64,000 bases of DNA from Chitinophaga silvisoli (GCF_003412465.1 NZ_QTJV01000001.1:1054001-1118000); one strand, 5' to 3'. Positions 16,159 through 25,637 are shown, counted from the first letter of the stretch. Program-made: numbers and translations. Notes: generated by a model from the sequence alone, not told the origin.

Positions 16159-16306
16159 TAGAACAAACTGTGGGGCAGATGTGACCGCAACTGGAATTAC
16201 TGGTGGCATCTTTTACATTGTTGTTTCCTTTAGCTTGATTGTCAGTGGCTAAGCGGGAGATTTTAAGCTTGCCCAGCCGGAGTTTTTTTGAATGGTTCTT
16301 TTTCAT
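16145..16306 (-). CDS. Class I lanthipeptide-like precursor peptide
   Basis: A 53-residue ORF with ATG at 16306 and TGA at 16145. The leader is basic and hydrophobic, KKLRLGKLKISRL (residues 7-19), the style of Bacteroidota class I lanthipeptide leaders. A polar linker with NNN (28-30) follows. The core is rich in Ser/Thr and Cys: DATSNS then SCGHICPTVCSINCV, with Cys at 40, 44, 48 and 52, exactly every fourth residue. Ser/Thr at 35, 36, 38, 39, 46 and 49 could be dehydrated and joined to them. No LanB, LanC or transporter gene is in the window, so any modifying enzymes are elsewhere. It lies behind the terminator at 16357-16393 and so needs its own promoter. Confidence 0.65.
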   Translation of the reverse strand: MKKNHSKKLRLGKLKISRLATDNQAKGNNNVKDATSNSSCGHICPTVCSINCV

Positions 16307-16356
16307 AAAATAATGGATATTTTGATATACAGAAGATAATGCATTTTCACATGAAT

Positions 16357-16393
16357 AACAAAAGGGCCGGCTTATGAAGCCGGCCCTTTTGTT
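16357..16393. terminator. Perfect 17-bp hairpin terminator
   Basis: AACAAAAGGGCCGGCTT (16357-16373) and AAGCCGGCCCTTTTGTT (16377-16393) pair fully around a 3-base loop. A/T runs on both arms suit termination in either direction. It ends the minus-strand gene at 16397 and separates it from the lanthipeptide-like gene. Confidence 0.85.
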
Positions 16394-16396
16394 ATT

Positions 16397-18499
16397 TTAA
16401 TAAGCTATTGCTACCTTCACGCCATCCGGGCTGTTCGGGAACTTCAATAACAAAGTTTTCGAGCCCTTGTCCCAGGCATATTCAATACCTTCCGTTACTT
16501 TCACAGGTTTCACAGGCAGTGATACCCGCATTACATTGTTCGTCAGTAAAGGCCCTGTCGCTGTAAATGAAAATTTTCTGCCTGCATTGTTGACCGCAGT
16601 TACCCGTGCCGCTGCACACAACACCGCAGGCTTGCCCAGGGGCTTTCTGTTTAAAGCGTACAAATAAGCCTGTTCTCCGGGCCGAATCACTTTTTGACTA
16701 AGTACTGGCAGGGAGGGATCAAAGAGGTCAATGACGGGCTCCTTAATCGTTAAAGCAGTCGTGTCTGCATGTTCATCCATCACCGCTGCAATGGTAAATG
16801 GTCCTCTTTCCAGGTAGAAACTATTTTTCATCTTCCAGTTCTTACCGCCACTGCGTACATAGGCCTCTTTGATCAGGTCAACAAAAGCCTGATCCTGCCC
16901 GGCTTCCATTACCTGTTCCTTCGGATCTTTTCTTACCACGTAAACAGTACCACGACCTACTGGATGCGCTATTCCGGTTGTAGCCTTAATTCCTAACTGC
17001 TTAAATAAGTCCTCTGATGCTGCCTTATAATGATTCCCCTTCGTATTCCACCATTCCTGTACTTCCTGAAAGGGATCATCATCTCTGCCTTCATATACCA
17101 ACACTCCCCCTTTACGCACCCAGGCTGCCAGCTGCTCATGCACAGTTGCCGCAAATGGCTTCATGTCTGCATAGCTCATGATCAATACTCTGATGTCCTT
17201 CAGTGCATCCGCAAAACCCAGGTTCTCCATATGTATCGTCTGCACAGGAATGCCACGCTTCAGTAAAGGCAAGACCATGCCATACCAATTGGATAATTGC
17301 GGATCTTCATATCCCTTGTGTGTAGGGAAACGCTGGAACATAATACTGTTACCCAGCAGGATGCCAATGCCCTGTGTACCGGAAACCTTATTATCCGAAA
17401 GCGGCATATCGTTCAGTGAGTTCACCATCACCTGCATCTGCGTGGCATACGCCGGCGAAATAGGCTGGGCCTCATCAGATCCCTCCATCTTGAATTTACC
17501 CAGGTAAATCCTGTTGGGCCATGGCATCACCTCATACTTATCCACTTTCGGATAGAGCAACTTCGCCGTAAAGGTAGCCTGGTAATTCACTTTATAATCA
17601 TCCCAGGACCGAACCCCATCTTCAATCGGATCTGTCAGAAAATATACCTGTTTTTTCGTAGGTGCGATCATGCTATACAAGGTGTTATATTCCAGGTAGG
17701 CATTCTCAAACACTCTTTCCTTTCGCACACCGTTGAAATAATTCGGTACCCTCGAAGTGCCCGTCCATACCTGTGCAATATATCCATCCATGCCTGGTAA
17801 CTGTGCCAGGCTGGCTTCCGGACTCACAATATGCCAGGATGCATAGTTCAGTAATGAATGCGTAGGCACAAAGCAACGCACCTTCCCTTTGCTATAATCT
17901 TTTACATAGACAAATACCTCCTTCAGTGCATGAAAGAACATTTGATACTTCAGTTTTGAAGACAGGTAAGTAGCTTCCGCCGTAGAATCCTGTGGCATCC
18001 ATTTAAACCCGTAGTAATCCTGCCATGCTTTCTTAAACGGCGCTTCATATCCACCAAAGGCCCAGAACTCCGGTTCTTCCAGGTAAACAGCAGTTACACC
18101 TTCATCAATTGCTTTCTTTACATGCGATTTGATGTAATTGATGTAGGTCTCCGTTGGCACAATATAAGGTACTTCCGGACCATGCCAGATGATGTTTCCA
18201 CTCACATCTTTCTGCCCTTCTTCATAATGCGTTTTGCCATCAAAATTCCCCTTGAAATAATCCTGGTATTCCCCCCATGCAATACCCGTCATAAACTGAA
18301 TTGTGTACCCTTTCTCTTTCCACGACTGTGCACGTGTATGAAAAGTGCTATCCATACCATACATAATAGCTACATCTGCCCGTACATCGTACTCCGGCCG
18401 CCATTTCTCTGCAATCTGGAAGGAGGTTTTTTCTTTTTGTCCAAAAGCCGGCATTGCCAATAATAGCAAAGCAGCGAGGAAGCTGTTCCTTGTATTCAT
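16397..18499 (-). CDS. Secreted protein, probable glycoside-hydrolase-like TIM barrel
   Basis: A 700-residue protein with a signal peptide (cut near residue 20, MPAFGQ). The first half reads like a (beta/alpha)8 sugar hydrolase: an early DVAIMYGMDSTFHTRAQSW strand, then VTAVYLEEPEFWAFGGYE (about 140-157), where paired acidic residues follow a strand, and VRCFVPTHSLLNYASWH. A middle Rossmann-like part (about 440-530; GVLVYEGRDDDPFQ) recalls beta-galactosidase trimerisation domains, and a C-terminal beta-sandwich follows. I cannot assign a GH family or substrate. It stands alone, with no SusC/SusD pair nearby. Confidence 0.6.
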   Translation of the reverse strand: MNTRNSFLAALLLLAMPAFGQKEKTSFQIAEKWRPEYDVRADVAIMYGMDSTFHTRAQSWKEKGYTIQFMTGIAWGEYQDYFKGNFDGKTHYEEGQKDVSGNIIWHGPEVPYIVPTETYINYIKSHVKKAIDEGVTAVYLEEPEFWAFGGYEAPFKKAWQDYYGFKWMPQDSTAEATYLSSKLKYQMFFHALKEVFVYVKDYSKGKVRCFVPTHSLLNYASWHIVSPEASLAQLPGMDGYIAQVWTGTSRVPNYFNGVRKERVFENAYLEYNTLYSMIAPTKKQVYFLTDPIEDGVRSWDDYKVNYQATFTAKLLYPKVDKYEVMPWPNRIYLGKFKMEGSDEAQPISPAYATQMQVMVNSLNDMPLSDNKVSGTQGIGILLGNSIMFQRFPTHKGYEDPQLSNWYGMVLPLLKRGIPVQTIHMENLGFADALKDIRVLIMSYADMKPFAATVHEQLAAWVRKGGVLVYEGRDDDPFQEVQEWWNTKGNHYKAASEDLFKQLGIKATTGIAHPVGRGTVYVVRKDPKEQVMEAGQDQAFVDLIKEAYVRSGGKNWKMKNSFYLERGPFTIAAVMDEHADTTALTIKEPVIDLFDPSLPVLSQKVIRPGEQAYLYALNRKPLGKPAVLCAAARVTAVNNAGRKFSFTATGPLLTNNVMRVSLPVKPVKVTEGIEYAWDKGSKTLLLKFPNSPDGVKVAIAY

Positions 18500-18564
18500 T
18501 GTTCCTGATAATGAAAGTTGAGACCCTGTTAAATAAATTATACAGACAAAATAGAAATAAATAA

Positions 18565-18606
18565 TAAAAAAAACGCCATTCTTTTACCAGCGGTAAAAGA
18601 ATGGCG
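18565..18606 (-). terminator. Intrinsic terminator
   Basis: CGCCATTCTTTTACC (18574-18588) pairs perfectly with GGTAAAAGAATGGCG (18592-18606) around a 3-base loop. A run of A just before it becomes the T tract on the minus strand. It serves the gene ending at 18628. Confidence 0.85.
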
Positions 18607-18627
18607 CACAAAATAAAACAACAACAG

Positions 18628-20787
18628 CTATGCGTTAGGGCACTTTTGTGAAACAGAGAAGCCCACCGCTTTCACACCATACCATGGGAATTGTGTACTA
18701 CTGTTCAGGATCACCCTTGTCTGTGCTGAAATGCTCAACGCATATCCGCAGGTATCCATCACTTTCACATCCAGCGACCATGGTAAATTAGTATCACCAT
18801 TATCCCCAATACTATTATAGTAGTGATTCAGCGGTGCCGGTAAAGCGCCATTGGTGTGAGAAGAGGGCTGCAGGCTAAAATCCCAGTTCGCAAAGTAAGG
18901 ATGCGTAGCACGCAGCTCCCCATTGATCATGTGATTTGCATCTGTCTTGTCATAGCAATGGCAATCGCCACCCGTGATGACCAGGTCAATTGATTTACTT
19001 ACATCCAGCGATGTATTCGCTGTAGGACTAATCGTCATTGGCTCATTGCAGATCACCACGGAGAAGGTGTCAGGATACACGATTGTCCCGTTAGCATCGT
19101 AATGCGAAAACCGGATGGTATAGTTACCATCGGCCAGGCCACCAGTGCTCCAGCCGGCGAGGTAATTGTATTCATTGTAAATACCCAATGCCGGATTAGC
19201 CTTGTAAATAAACCAGCCATCCGCAGGGTTCTGTGCATCAGCATATTCCAGGTTTGGATCCGGGTTGAAATCGATCATTGCAAAGCTTTCAGCAGTAGAA
19301 ACAGGTGCATAAGTGCTGTCGTCCGCACCATATTTCTTATACTCGATCTTATATTTGATCTCACCATTGAAACCATTCCGGTTGATGATGCCATGGAAAC
19401 TTACCCATCCGCCATAAGGACGGTTATTGTCCCGGGTAGGAGAGGAAGATGCATTTACAAGGAAGCTCACCGTATCGATCGCATCGCGGTCTACACCACC
19501 CACCAGCGTCAGCTCACCTTCTACATGTGCAGCCTGACTTGGACGGATTTGTACCACCGCATCTACCCTGTTGCCCCAGGTATTCAGTGCATTCGGATTC
19601 GTAGTAGACGGGAGAGAAGACCATGACAGTACCGCGCGTACCCTGATAATATTCGGGCTCGTGCAGCTCCTGATATGTTTGCTCAGGTTAATAGGCAGGT
19701 CTACATTGTAATATAGACCCTCTTCAGGAATGTTGCTGATATCGTGTACGGTTACACTGGATGTACCCAGGTATTGGGTAAAGGTGCCATTGTTATCCCA
19801 GTCAGCCCAGAAAGCGACGTGTTCCTGCGAACCTGCATGACACATGTCCCCGCTGAAACCGCTGTTCTTTTTGATCTTAATGACAGCTCCCAGTGTATCC
19901 TGTGCCGTATTCAAGCCTACACAGGTTACTTCTTCAAAGGTCACATCCGCCTGTCCTACAGGTTGCAGAATGAGCTTGGAGATTGCACTGATATCGACTT
20001 TGAGTTTTGAAATGTCTGCAAGGTTATAAGCCCCGACAGCTTTATAGAATTTGGTTCCATTACTGAGCTTTGCGGCTACGGTCGGGTAAAATGTACGGTG
20101 ATCGGGTACCTGGGCACGCTGGTAGCTGGTATACAGTTGCTCTAAAGGTGGCACAGCGGCTACAGGTGGTAAATCAACTTTTGCCTGCAGGTCAATATTC
20201 GCCAGAAAGTCCGGTTTCTCCTTCACATTCAGGAGTGTGAAGATATCATTCCAGATAATGAACTTTTTGCGTGGCAGTTGAATATGCACATCCTTTACAT
20301 TGCCATAAAATGGAATAGCATTCGGGTCAGCAGCAGGAATGCTGTTCCATGATAACACTGCTCTTACAGTTGGAATTACGGCCTGGTTGCATGAAAGGAA
20401 GCGGCGGTATTTCTCATCATTGATGTACAGGAAGGTCATGTACTTAAGCGGGTGCTGGGGGCCTGCAGGTGCTTCGGAGATATCAGCTACCTTGAAGCTG
20501 GTGTATCCCATATCCTGGAAACCACTTCCGTCTTTGAAGTCTACAAAAAAGCGTACATATTCTTTAGAACCGTTGCTACACAGGCCGCCGCTGTAGCCGC
20601 CGGATTGCTTGATGCTTACAATCGCCTCCAGCTTGCCTTTGGAAGGATTGTAGCCTACACAGGAAATCTCTTCCCAGGTAGTAATGCTGTTGGTGATAGC
20701 AGCCTTTGAAATGAACGACTGCAATAAGAAGGTCTGACGGGTAAAGAGTTGCTCCGCTGACAGACCGGGAATCTTCAGATTTTCCAT
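18628..20787 (-). CDS. Large unknown protein with an internal duplication
   Basis: A 719-residue protein starting MENLKIPGLSAEQ at ATG 20787; the frame is open upstream but without a better start. It has no signal peptide. Two homologous modules are visible. One at about residues 40-180 runs from ITTWEEISCVGYNPSKGKLE to VRAVLSWNSIP. The other, at about 275-425, runs from DVTFEEVTCVGLNTAQDTLG to VRAVLSWSSLP. Each has paired Cys (CVGxN, SGxxC). A beta-rich C-terminal part follows, with HCYDKTDANH near residue 625. I do not recognise a family. A -7 element TAACTTTG (20832-20839) lies upstream. Confidence 0.7.
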   Translation of the reverse strand: MENLKIPGLSAEQLFTRQTFLLQSFISKAAITNSITTWEEISCVGYNPSKGKLEAIVSIKQSGGYSGGLCSNGSKEYVRFFVDFKDGSGFQDMGYTSFKVADISEAPAGPQHPLKYMTFLYINDEKYRRFLSCNQAVIPTVRAVLSWNSIPAADPNAIPFYGNVKDVHIQLPRKKFIIWNDIFTLLNVKEKPDFLANIDLQAKVDLPPVAAVPPLEQLYTSYQRAQVPDHRTFYPTVAAKLSNGTKFYKAVGAYNLADISKLKVDISAISKLILQPVGQADVTFEEVTCVGLNTAQDTLGAVIKIKKNSGFSGDMCHAGSQEHVAFWADWDNNGTFTQYLGTSSVTVHDISNIPEEGLYYNVDLPINLSKHIRSCTSPNIIRVRAVLSWSSLPSTTNPNALNTWGNRVDAVVQIRPSQAAHVEGELTLVGGVDRDAIDTVSFLVNASSSPTRDNNRPYGGWVSFHGIINRNGFNGEIKYKIEYKKYGADDSTYAPVSTAESFAMIDFNPDPNLEYADAQNPADGWFIYKANPALGIYNEYNYLAGWSTGGLADGNYTIRFSHYDANGTIVYPDTFSVVICNEPMTISPTANTSLDVSKSIDLVITGGDCHCYDKTDANHMINGELRATHPYFANWDFSLQPSSHTNGALPAPLNHYYNSIGDNGDTNLPWSLDVKVMDTCGYALSISAQTRVILNSSTQFPWYGVKAVGFSVSQKCPNA

Positions 20788-20831
20788 GACGTTTTTTTTG
20801 GGGTGACTAAACTTATATCGTTGTGGTGATA

Positions 20832-20839
20832 CAAAGTTA
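20832..20839 (-). promoter_or_regulatory. -7 promoter element
   Basis: TAACTTTG on the minus strand matches TAnnTTTG exactly, 44 bases before the ATG at 20787. A 12-bp palindrome CGTATTAATACG (20864-20875) lies just upstream, near where the -33 box and an activator or repressor would sit. Confidence 0.45.
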
Positions 20840-20891
20840 GAATGCCCCAAAAAATTCGCCTAGCGTATTAATACGTGATTTGAACAGGTAC

Positions 20892-22784
20892 TTATGCCAT
20901 ATATTCCCAGGCGCTCTGGTAGGCATCTTTCCCTTCTGCATATGCAATGAAGTCCGCATAAAACGGCAGCTGGGAGAGCGTAGCACTATCACCAATCACC
21001 ACCAGTTTCTTCCTGGCCCTGGTCATGGCTACATTCATACGCCTGATGTCTGAGAGGAAACCGATCTTGCTGTCACTATTACTTCTTGTCATACTGATAT
21101 ACACAATATCTCTTTCCTGGCCCTGGAAGCTATCGATTGTATTTACTGTGATCCTGTCTCCGAAAGGCTGTAGCTCCGGTGAATGCTGCAATTGTTCTTT
21201 CAACAGTTGGATCTGTTGTTTATAGGGAGAGATAATTGCAATACTGGGGAAATCCGCAGGTTTGTAATGAGTGTTCAATGTATCTACAAACTGAGAGAGG
21301 TGTTTAAAGAGGAACGCAGCTTCTTCCGGATTCGTTGTACTGGTACCCTCCGTCTGTTCATCAAATCCGCAGCCTGCTGTATCCACAAAAGATAGTGGAC
21401 TGTCTGCAGAAAAAAGGAGATGTGAAGCGACAGAAGCATGTGCTTTCAGTTTATCCTGGTAGAAGATCGAAGAGGAATACCCCATAATGGTTGCATGCAT
21501 CCGGTACTGTTCTTCCAGCAATACTACCGCTGCCGGATGTAATTCCGTACACTTCTCCAGCAATGTATGTGCAAGACCGTTACGCGCTGCTTCATCAGAT
21601 TTAATAGTAGGGGAGAGCTGGCAATGATCACCCGCCAGTACTACCTTTTCTGCTTTCAGGATGGGAATCCAGCAGGCGGGTTCCAGTGCCTGCCCGGCTT
21701 CGTCTATCACTACAGTATGGTACTTCAGCTGCTTTACGGTATAGTGATTGGCACCTACTAAAGTGGCTGTGATCACCTGTGCCTTATTAATGAGATCTTC
21801 AGCAATATAGGACTCGGTGTTTTCCACAGCTTTCATAATATTACGGGCTTCATCAAAGAGGGCTTTGCGTTGTTCGCGTTCCGTCTTTCCAAAATTCCGC
21901 TTGTATTTATGTGCCATGTCCCTGAACTCGTTCGCCTGCTTGCGCAGCCGTTTCACCTCTTTCATGCTGTTATGTTCAGCCATTTTACTATCGAGGGTGA
22001 GGGACATGAGCTTTTCAGATACTCTTGCCGGGTTTCCCACGCGTAATACGTTCATCCCTTCATCGCTGAGTTTTTCGCTCAGCAGGTCTACCGCGGTATT
22101 GCTGGGGGCAACCACCAGGATCTGTTTACGATCCTGCGCATACAGGGCCTTAATGGCCTGGACCAGGGTAGTGGTTTTACCGGTACCGGGAGGGCCATGC
22201 ACAATAGCCAGTTCATTGGCAGCCAGGATCCTGTTTACCGCCTCCTGCTGGGAGGCATTCAGCCTGGGATGTGTAAACCGGGGCAGCTCATTATTAAAGG
22301 TAGGTGCCTTTTGGCCTGTGAGAATTTGTACCAGTAGATTTTTTTCAGCCCCTGATGCCTGTTTTAAGGCATTTTGCATCTCTTCGTAGCTGTTGTCGTC
22401 AAATGACAGGTCAATGCCTAATTTGCCGTCATTTGCCCATTCGGGCAGCTCATCGGTGCGTAAGGTGATTTTCAGGCGGTTACCGCTCTGGTAAGAAACG
22501 GTACCTTCTATATTATCCTTTTTAGGATCGTGGTTGGAGAACAGCACGGCAGATACACCAAAGCGCAACTGATGTGATATGTCCTGGTGGGTGGTTCGCT
22601 CTACTTCAACGGTCAGGTAGTCGCCGCGGCTCATTTCCGTGCCCCTGATGGCTATAGGATACCAGGTAAGGCCGTTGGCACGGCGTTCGGCTACAGATGT
22701 CTTTTCTGTGAGTGATATATACGACTGGCGATCTTCTTCTCTTTCAATCTTCAGCAGATCCAGCAGCTTTTTAAAATAATCCAT
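20892..22784 (-). CDS. SF1 superfamily helicase (Upf1/IGHMBP2-like)
   Basis: A 630-residue cytoplasmic ATPase with the full set of SF1B motifs: Walker A GPPGTGKTT (about 198-206), VVAPSNTAVDLL (motif Ia), VIDEAGQALEP (motif II), LAGDHCQLSPT (motif III), EQYRMH (motif IV) and, near the end, TIDSFQGQERDIVYISMTRSN plus NVAMTRARKKLVVIG (motifs V and VI). Length and layout match bacterial homologues of the IGHMBP2/Upf1 group, which unwind DNA or RNA 5' to 3'. No nuclease domain is fused. A -7 element TACCTTTG ends 5 bases before the start codon. Confidence 0.92.
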   Translation of the reverse strand: MDYFKKLLDLLKIEREEDRQSYISLTEKTSVAERRANGLTWYPIAIRGTEMSRGDYLTVEVERTTHQDISHQLRFGVSAVLFSNHDPKKDNIEGTVSYQSGNRLKITLRTDELPEWANDGKLGIDLSFDDNSYEEMQNALKQASGAEKNLLVQILTGQKAPTFNNELPRFTHPRLNASQQEAVNRILAANELAIVHGPPGTGKTTTLVQAIKALYAQDRKQILVVAPSNTAVDLLSEKLSDEGMNVLRVGNPARVSEKLMSLTLDSKMAEHNSMKEVKRLRKQANEFRDMAHKYKRNFGKTEREQRKALFDEARNIMKAVENTESYIAEDLINKAQVITATLVGANHYTVKQLKYHTVVIDEAGQALEPACWIPILKAEKVVLAGDHCQLSPTIKSDEAARNGLAHTLLEKCTELHPAAVVLLEEQYRMHATIMGYSSSIFYQDKLKAHASVASHLLFSADSPLSFVDTAGCGFDEQTEGTSTTNPEEAAFLFKHLSQFVDTLNTHYKPADFPSIAIISPYKQQIQLLKEQLQHSPELQPFGDRITVNTIDSFQGQERDIVYISMTRSNSDSKIGFLSDIRRMNVAMTRARKKLVVIGDSATLSQLPFYADFIAYAEGKDAYQSAWEYMA

Positions 22785-22789
22785 GGGCG

Positions 22790-22797
22790 CAAAGGTA
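22790..22797 (-). promoter_or_regulatory. -7 promoter element next to the helicase start codon
   Basis: TACCTTTG on the minus strand matches TAnnTTTG exactly and leaves only five bases (CGCCC) before the ATG at 22784, so the helicase mRNA may be leaderless. Confidence 0.45.
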
Positions 22798-22810
22798 CGC
22801 CTTTCAGGGA

Positions 22811-23206
22811 TTACATACCGCGCTCAGGCGACTCGATCACCGACAGAATATTGCCTGCGGGATCCTCAAACCAGGCGATCAATGGTCCGCCTCCCCTGAA
22901 AATACCTTTTTCATCCGTTTCGATTTCACCGCCGTATTGAATAAAGCGGATGCCTTTACTGCTCAGCTCATCTACAGCCTGATCAATATTGTCCACGGGG
23001 AAATTCAATACTGTATAGGAAGCAGGAGAATGGGTGGGCTTAGGGTAAACCAATATTTTCGAATCTTTGTTAATGTGTAGCTCCATTACACCCATAGGAC
23101 CATCGGTCACTTCCATACCCAGTTTATCCTGGTAGAATGATTTCGCTTTCTTGATATCATTTACAGAAAATCCACTGAAGGCTTTGTTGGTGAGTATCAT
23201 AACCAT
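22811..23206 (-). CDS. VOC family (glyoxalase/bleomycin-resistance fold) protein
   Basis: A 131-residue protein starting MVMILTNKAFSGFSVND at 23206 (23200 is the alternative). It shows the paired beta-alpha-beta-beta-beta modules of the vicinal oxygen chelate fold: FSVNDIKKAKSFYQDKLGM in the first half and WFEDPAGNILSVIE at the end, where DPAGN and the following Glu fit the second metal-binding half. The first half has MELHIN where a ligand is expected. Substrate cannot be told. It is divergent from the gene at 23322. Confidence 0.85.
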   Translation of the reverse strand: MVMILTNKAFSGFSVNDIKKAKSFYQDKLGMEVTDGPMGVMELHINKDSKILVYPKPTHSPASYTVLNFPVDNIDQAVDELSSKGIRFIQYGGEIETDEKGIFRGGGPLIAWFEDPAGNILSVIESPERGM

Positions 23207-23321
23207 GGGGTTTTGTTGAACTGACAATTTAAGCATATTCCGCCACAGGACCATACAGCAGCCGCTGCAATAAATATCTGAAAATTTAATAAGTTTGTTG
23301 AAAACTAACCTACAGACCCGC

Positions 23322-24050
23322 ATGGAAACAAATGTACTTGTACCCACTCTGGCAACCCATCTTGCGACCGCTATTCAATCGTTTGATTTTGAAGTCCCCC
23401 AAAGCCTTACAATCGAAGCTGTAAACGACACTGTTCATTTGCGGGAAATTGAGCTTGAAATTGTTTGTGACGTATTAGGCGAACAAGACCATGGCAATGA
23501 TGTAAAAGTATATCATCTGGCCTTTATGATCCGCCTTAAGGGAGACAATATCATGTATGAAGAAATGGCCGCCATCGGCACCGACCCCGAAGAATCTATG
23601 TCTCAGGGTGCTTACACTTTCTTCAGGGGGTTCCTCACTGGTTTCTTCCAATGCCTGCTGGGTTACTACGAACCTGTCTATGAGCTCAAAAGCCCCACAG
23701 GCGATGAGTTTCATCTCAACTACAGTCATCTGCAGGCACAGGGCGCCTTTATGGATGATATGGAAGAACTCCAGGACAACACTTTCCCCGACATTCTCTA
23801 TCCCGCTATCAAAGAAGTCTTTGAAAGAGAGATCACAGCACCCGATCATGATTACAAAGATTTCTACTGGATCAAAATTTATCTGAGCAGACAACCCAAC
23901 GGTAAATTCATAGGTGAATGTCGCTTCGACAACAATATCTGGGATTATGCACTCAATGAACTCATTGAGTATGATTACAAACTATGGAAAGAAACAGACC
24001 GTTTCCTGGGCAAGAAACAATTCATTTTTATTCGCAGATGCCCTAAATAA
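23322..24050 (+). CDS. Conserved-looking acidic protein of unknown function
   Basis: A 242-residue cytoplasmic-looking protein starting METNVLVPTLATHLATAIQ. It is acidic, has no signal or membrane segment, and begins with an amphipathic alpha/beta part (about 1-90) followed by a helix-rich part with GFFQCLLGYYEPVYEL and DHDYKDFYWIKIYLS. I do not recognise it. The ATG at 23322 is chosen over an earlier alternative start at 23295 that gives no better N-terminus. It precedes the MFS transporter by 62 bases and may be cotranscribed. Confidence 0.65.
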   Translation: METNVLVPTLATHLATAIQSFDFEVPQSLTIEAVNDTVHLREIELEIVCDVLGEQDHGNDVKVYHLAFMIRLKGDNIMYEEMAAIGTDPEESMSQGAYTFFRGFLTGFFQCLLGYYEPVYELKSPTGDEFHLNYSHLQAQGAFMDDMEELQDNTFPDILYPAIKEVFEREITAPDHDYKDFYWIKIYLSRQPNGKFIGECRFDNNIWDYALNELIEYDYKLWKETDRFLGKKQFIFIRRCPK

Positions 24051-24112
24051 ATTGGTGAATTTCTTTTAAAACTGGTGTGGTTTGTGTGGTTTACGCAACA
24101 AAATTTAAGTAT

Positions 24113-25603
24113 ATGTGGTTGCGACCCAAACCAGCATTAAACCAGACTGATGTACATAAAGGACTCCGCATGGTAATAGCGGATGGTTTGGCGGCAGAAG
24201 CAATGACTACGCTCACAGGTGGTGCATTTCTAACAGCCATGGCTTTGCTGATGGGGGCTTCCAACCTGTTAATCGGCATCATCAGTGCCTTACCGGCCTT
24301 TACGAATATTTTCCAGCTGTTATCTATCTGGCTTGTACGGCGTTTCAATAATCGCAGGCTCATTTGTGTAGTCTGTTCATTATTTGCCCGTGTGAGTTTG
24401 TTGGTAATTGGAGCAAGCATTCTCCTGGCAGAGAGGTCCTTAACGACTATGATCGTCTTTCTCTTTTTTTATTATTTCTTTGGTTCCATAGCCGGCCCCA
24501 GCTGGAATGCCTGGATGAAGGACCTGGTACCCGAGGATTCACTGGGTACTTACTTTGCCAAAAGAACCAGTTACCTGCAAATGTTGAATGTAATCCTTAG
24601 CCTGGTATGCGCCGGATTAATTGATGTGATCCGCACCCGGCATGTGGAATTTGAACTGGATACCTATGCAATCATGTTTGTATCAGCTGGAATCTTTGGA
24701 ATAATAGGAGCCGTTTTCCTGGCGCGGACACCGGAACAGCAATCTTATTTGTCAAGGGAGAATATGTTTAAGCTTTTCAGCCGGCCACTGAAGGATAGTA
24801 ACTTTGTACATATGCTCATCTTTCATTCCTTCTGGGTATTTGCCTTGAATATTGCCACACCGTTCTTTACAGTGTATATGATGAAAGGTTTAGGCTTATC
24901 GATCTCTTATGTAATTGGATTGAGTGTGATCAGTCTGCTCTGCAATGTATTTTCTGTAAGAGTCTGGGGCTTCTTTTCTGACAGGTATAGCAATAAAACC
25001 ATACTCGCCCTCGCTTGCCCATTATATGTAGCTTGTGTAATAGCCTGGTGTTTTGTGGGGATCTGGTCAGCACTGTGGCCTAATCTCATATTGTTGCTGG
25101 GTATTCACATCTTTACAGGATTGTCCTTGTCAGGAATCAATTTAGCACTGGTGAATATTGGTCTCAAACTGGCCCCGAAAGAGTATGCAATCGTATACCT
25201 GTCTACACAAAATATGGTCACTGCTGTGTTCTCTTCTATCTCTCCACTGGTAGGCGGCTTACTGGCAGATTACTTTACAAGCCGTACCTTGAAGATAGAT
25301 GCCTTATGGACCGGACCTCATACCCGTAAACTCTTTCACCTGATCAATCTGAATGAATGGACGTTTTTATTTCTGATCAGTGCGGTGCTGTTGTTTGTAG
25401 CGGTAGAACTGTTGGTACAGGTCAGGGAAACTGGAGAAGTAGATAAGGAAATGGCGAAACGTGTCATGCGAAGCAGTATTAAAAACAATCTTCGGGATTA
25501 CTTCCTGATAGGAAATATGATCACCTTGCATGAACAATTGTGGGGTATATTAAAGCGGATACAGCAAAAAAGGAACGCAAAAAAAACAGGCAGTGTCGTC
25601 TGA
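24113..25603 (+). CDS. MFS transporter
   Basis: A 496-residue inner-membrane protein with about 12 transmembrane helices. I prefer ATG 24113 (MWLRPKPALNQTD) to the GTG at 24077. SGINLALVNIGLKLAPKE near residue 350 and the FFSDRYSNK loop (about 285-293), a variant of the D-R-x-G/S-R-K motif A, are major-facilitator features. A large loop with LARTPEQQSYLSRENMF separates the two six-helix halves, and a charged tail ends the protein. Cargo unknown. The terminator at 25584-25615 overlaps the stop codon. Confidence 0.85.
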   Translation: MWLRPKPALNQTDVHKGLRMVIADGLAAEAMTTLTGGAFLTAMALLMGASNLLIGIISALPAFTNIFQLLSIWLVRRFNNRRLICVVCSLFARVSLLVIGASILLAERSLTTMIVFLFFYYFFGSIAGPSWNAWMKDLVPEDSLGTYFAKRTSYLQMLNVILSLVCAGLIDVIRTRHVEFELDTYAIMFVSAGIFGIIGAVFLARTPEQQSYLSRENMFKLFSRPLKDSNFVHMLIFHSFWVFALNIATPFFTVYMMKGLGLSISYVIGLSVISLLCNVFSVRVWGFFSDRYSNKTILALACPLYVACVIAWCFVGIWSALWPNLILLLGIHIFTGLSLSGINLALVNIGLKLAPKEYAIVYLSTQNMVTAVFSSISPLVGGLLADYFTSRTLKIDALWTGPHTRKLFHLINLNEWTFLFLISAVLLFVAVELLVQVRETGEVDKEMAKRVMRSSIKNNLRDYFLIGNMITLHEQLWGILKRIQQKRNAKKTGSVV

Positions 25604-25615
25604 TACTGCCTGTTT
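25584..25615. terminator. Bidirectional terminator between convergent genes
   Basis: AAACAGGCAGT (25584-25594) pairs with ACTGCCTGTTT (25605-25615) around a 10-base loop. The stem spans the last codons and stop of the MFS gene. A run of A upstream gives a T tract for the minus-strand gene that ends at 25638. Confidence 0.65.
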
Positions 25616-25637
25616 GCTGTTTGTTAAAATGCCACTG

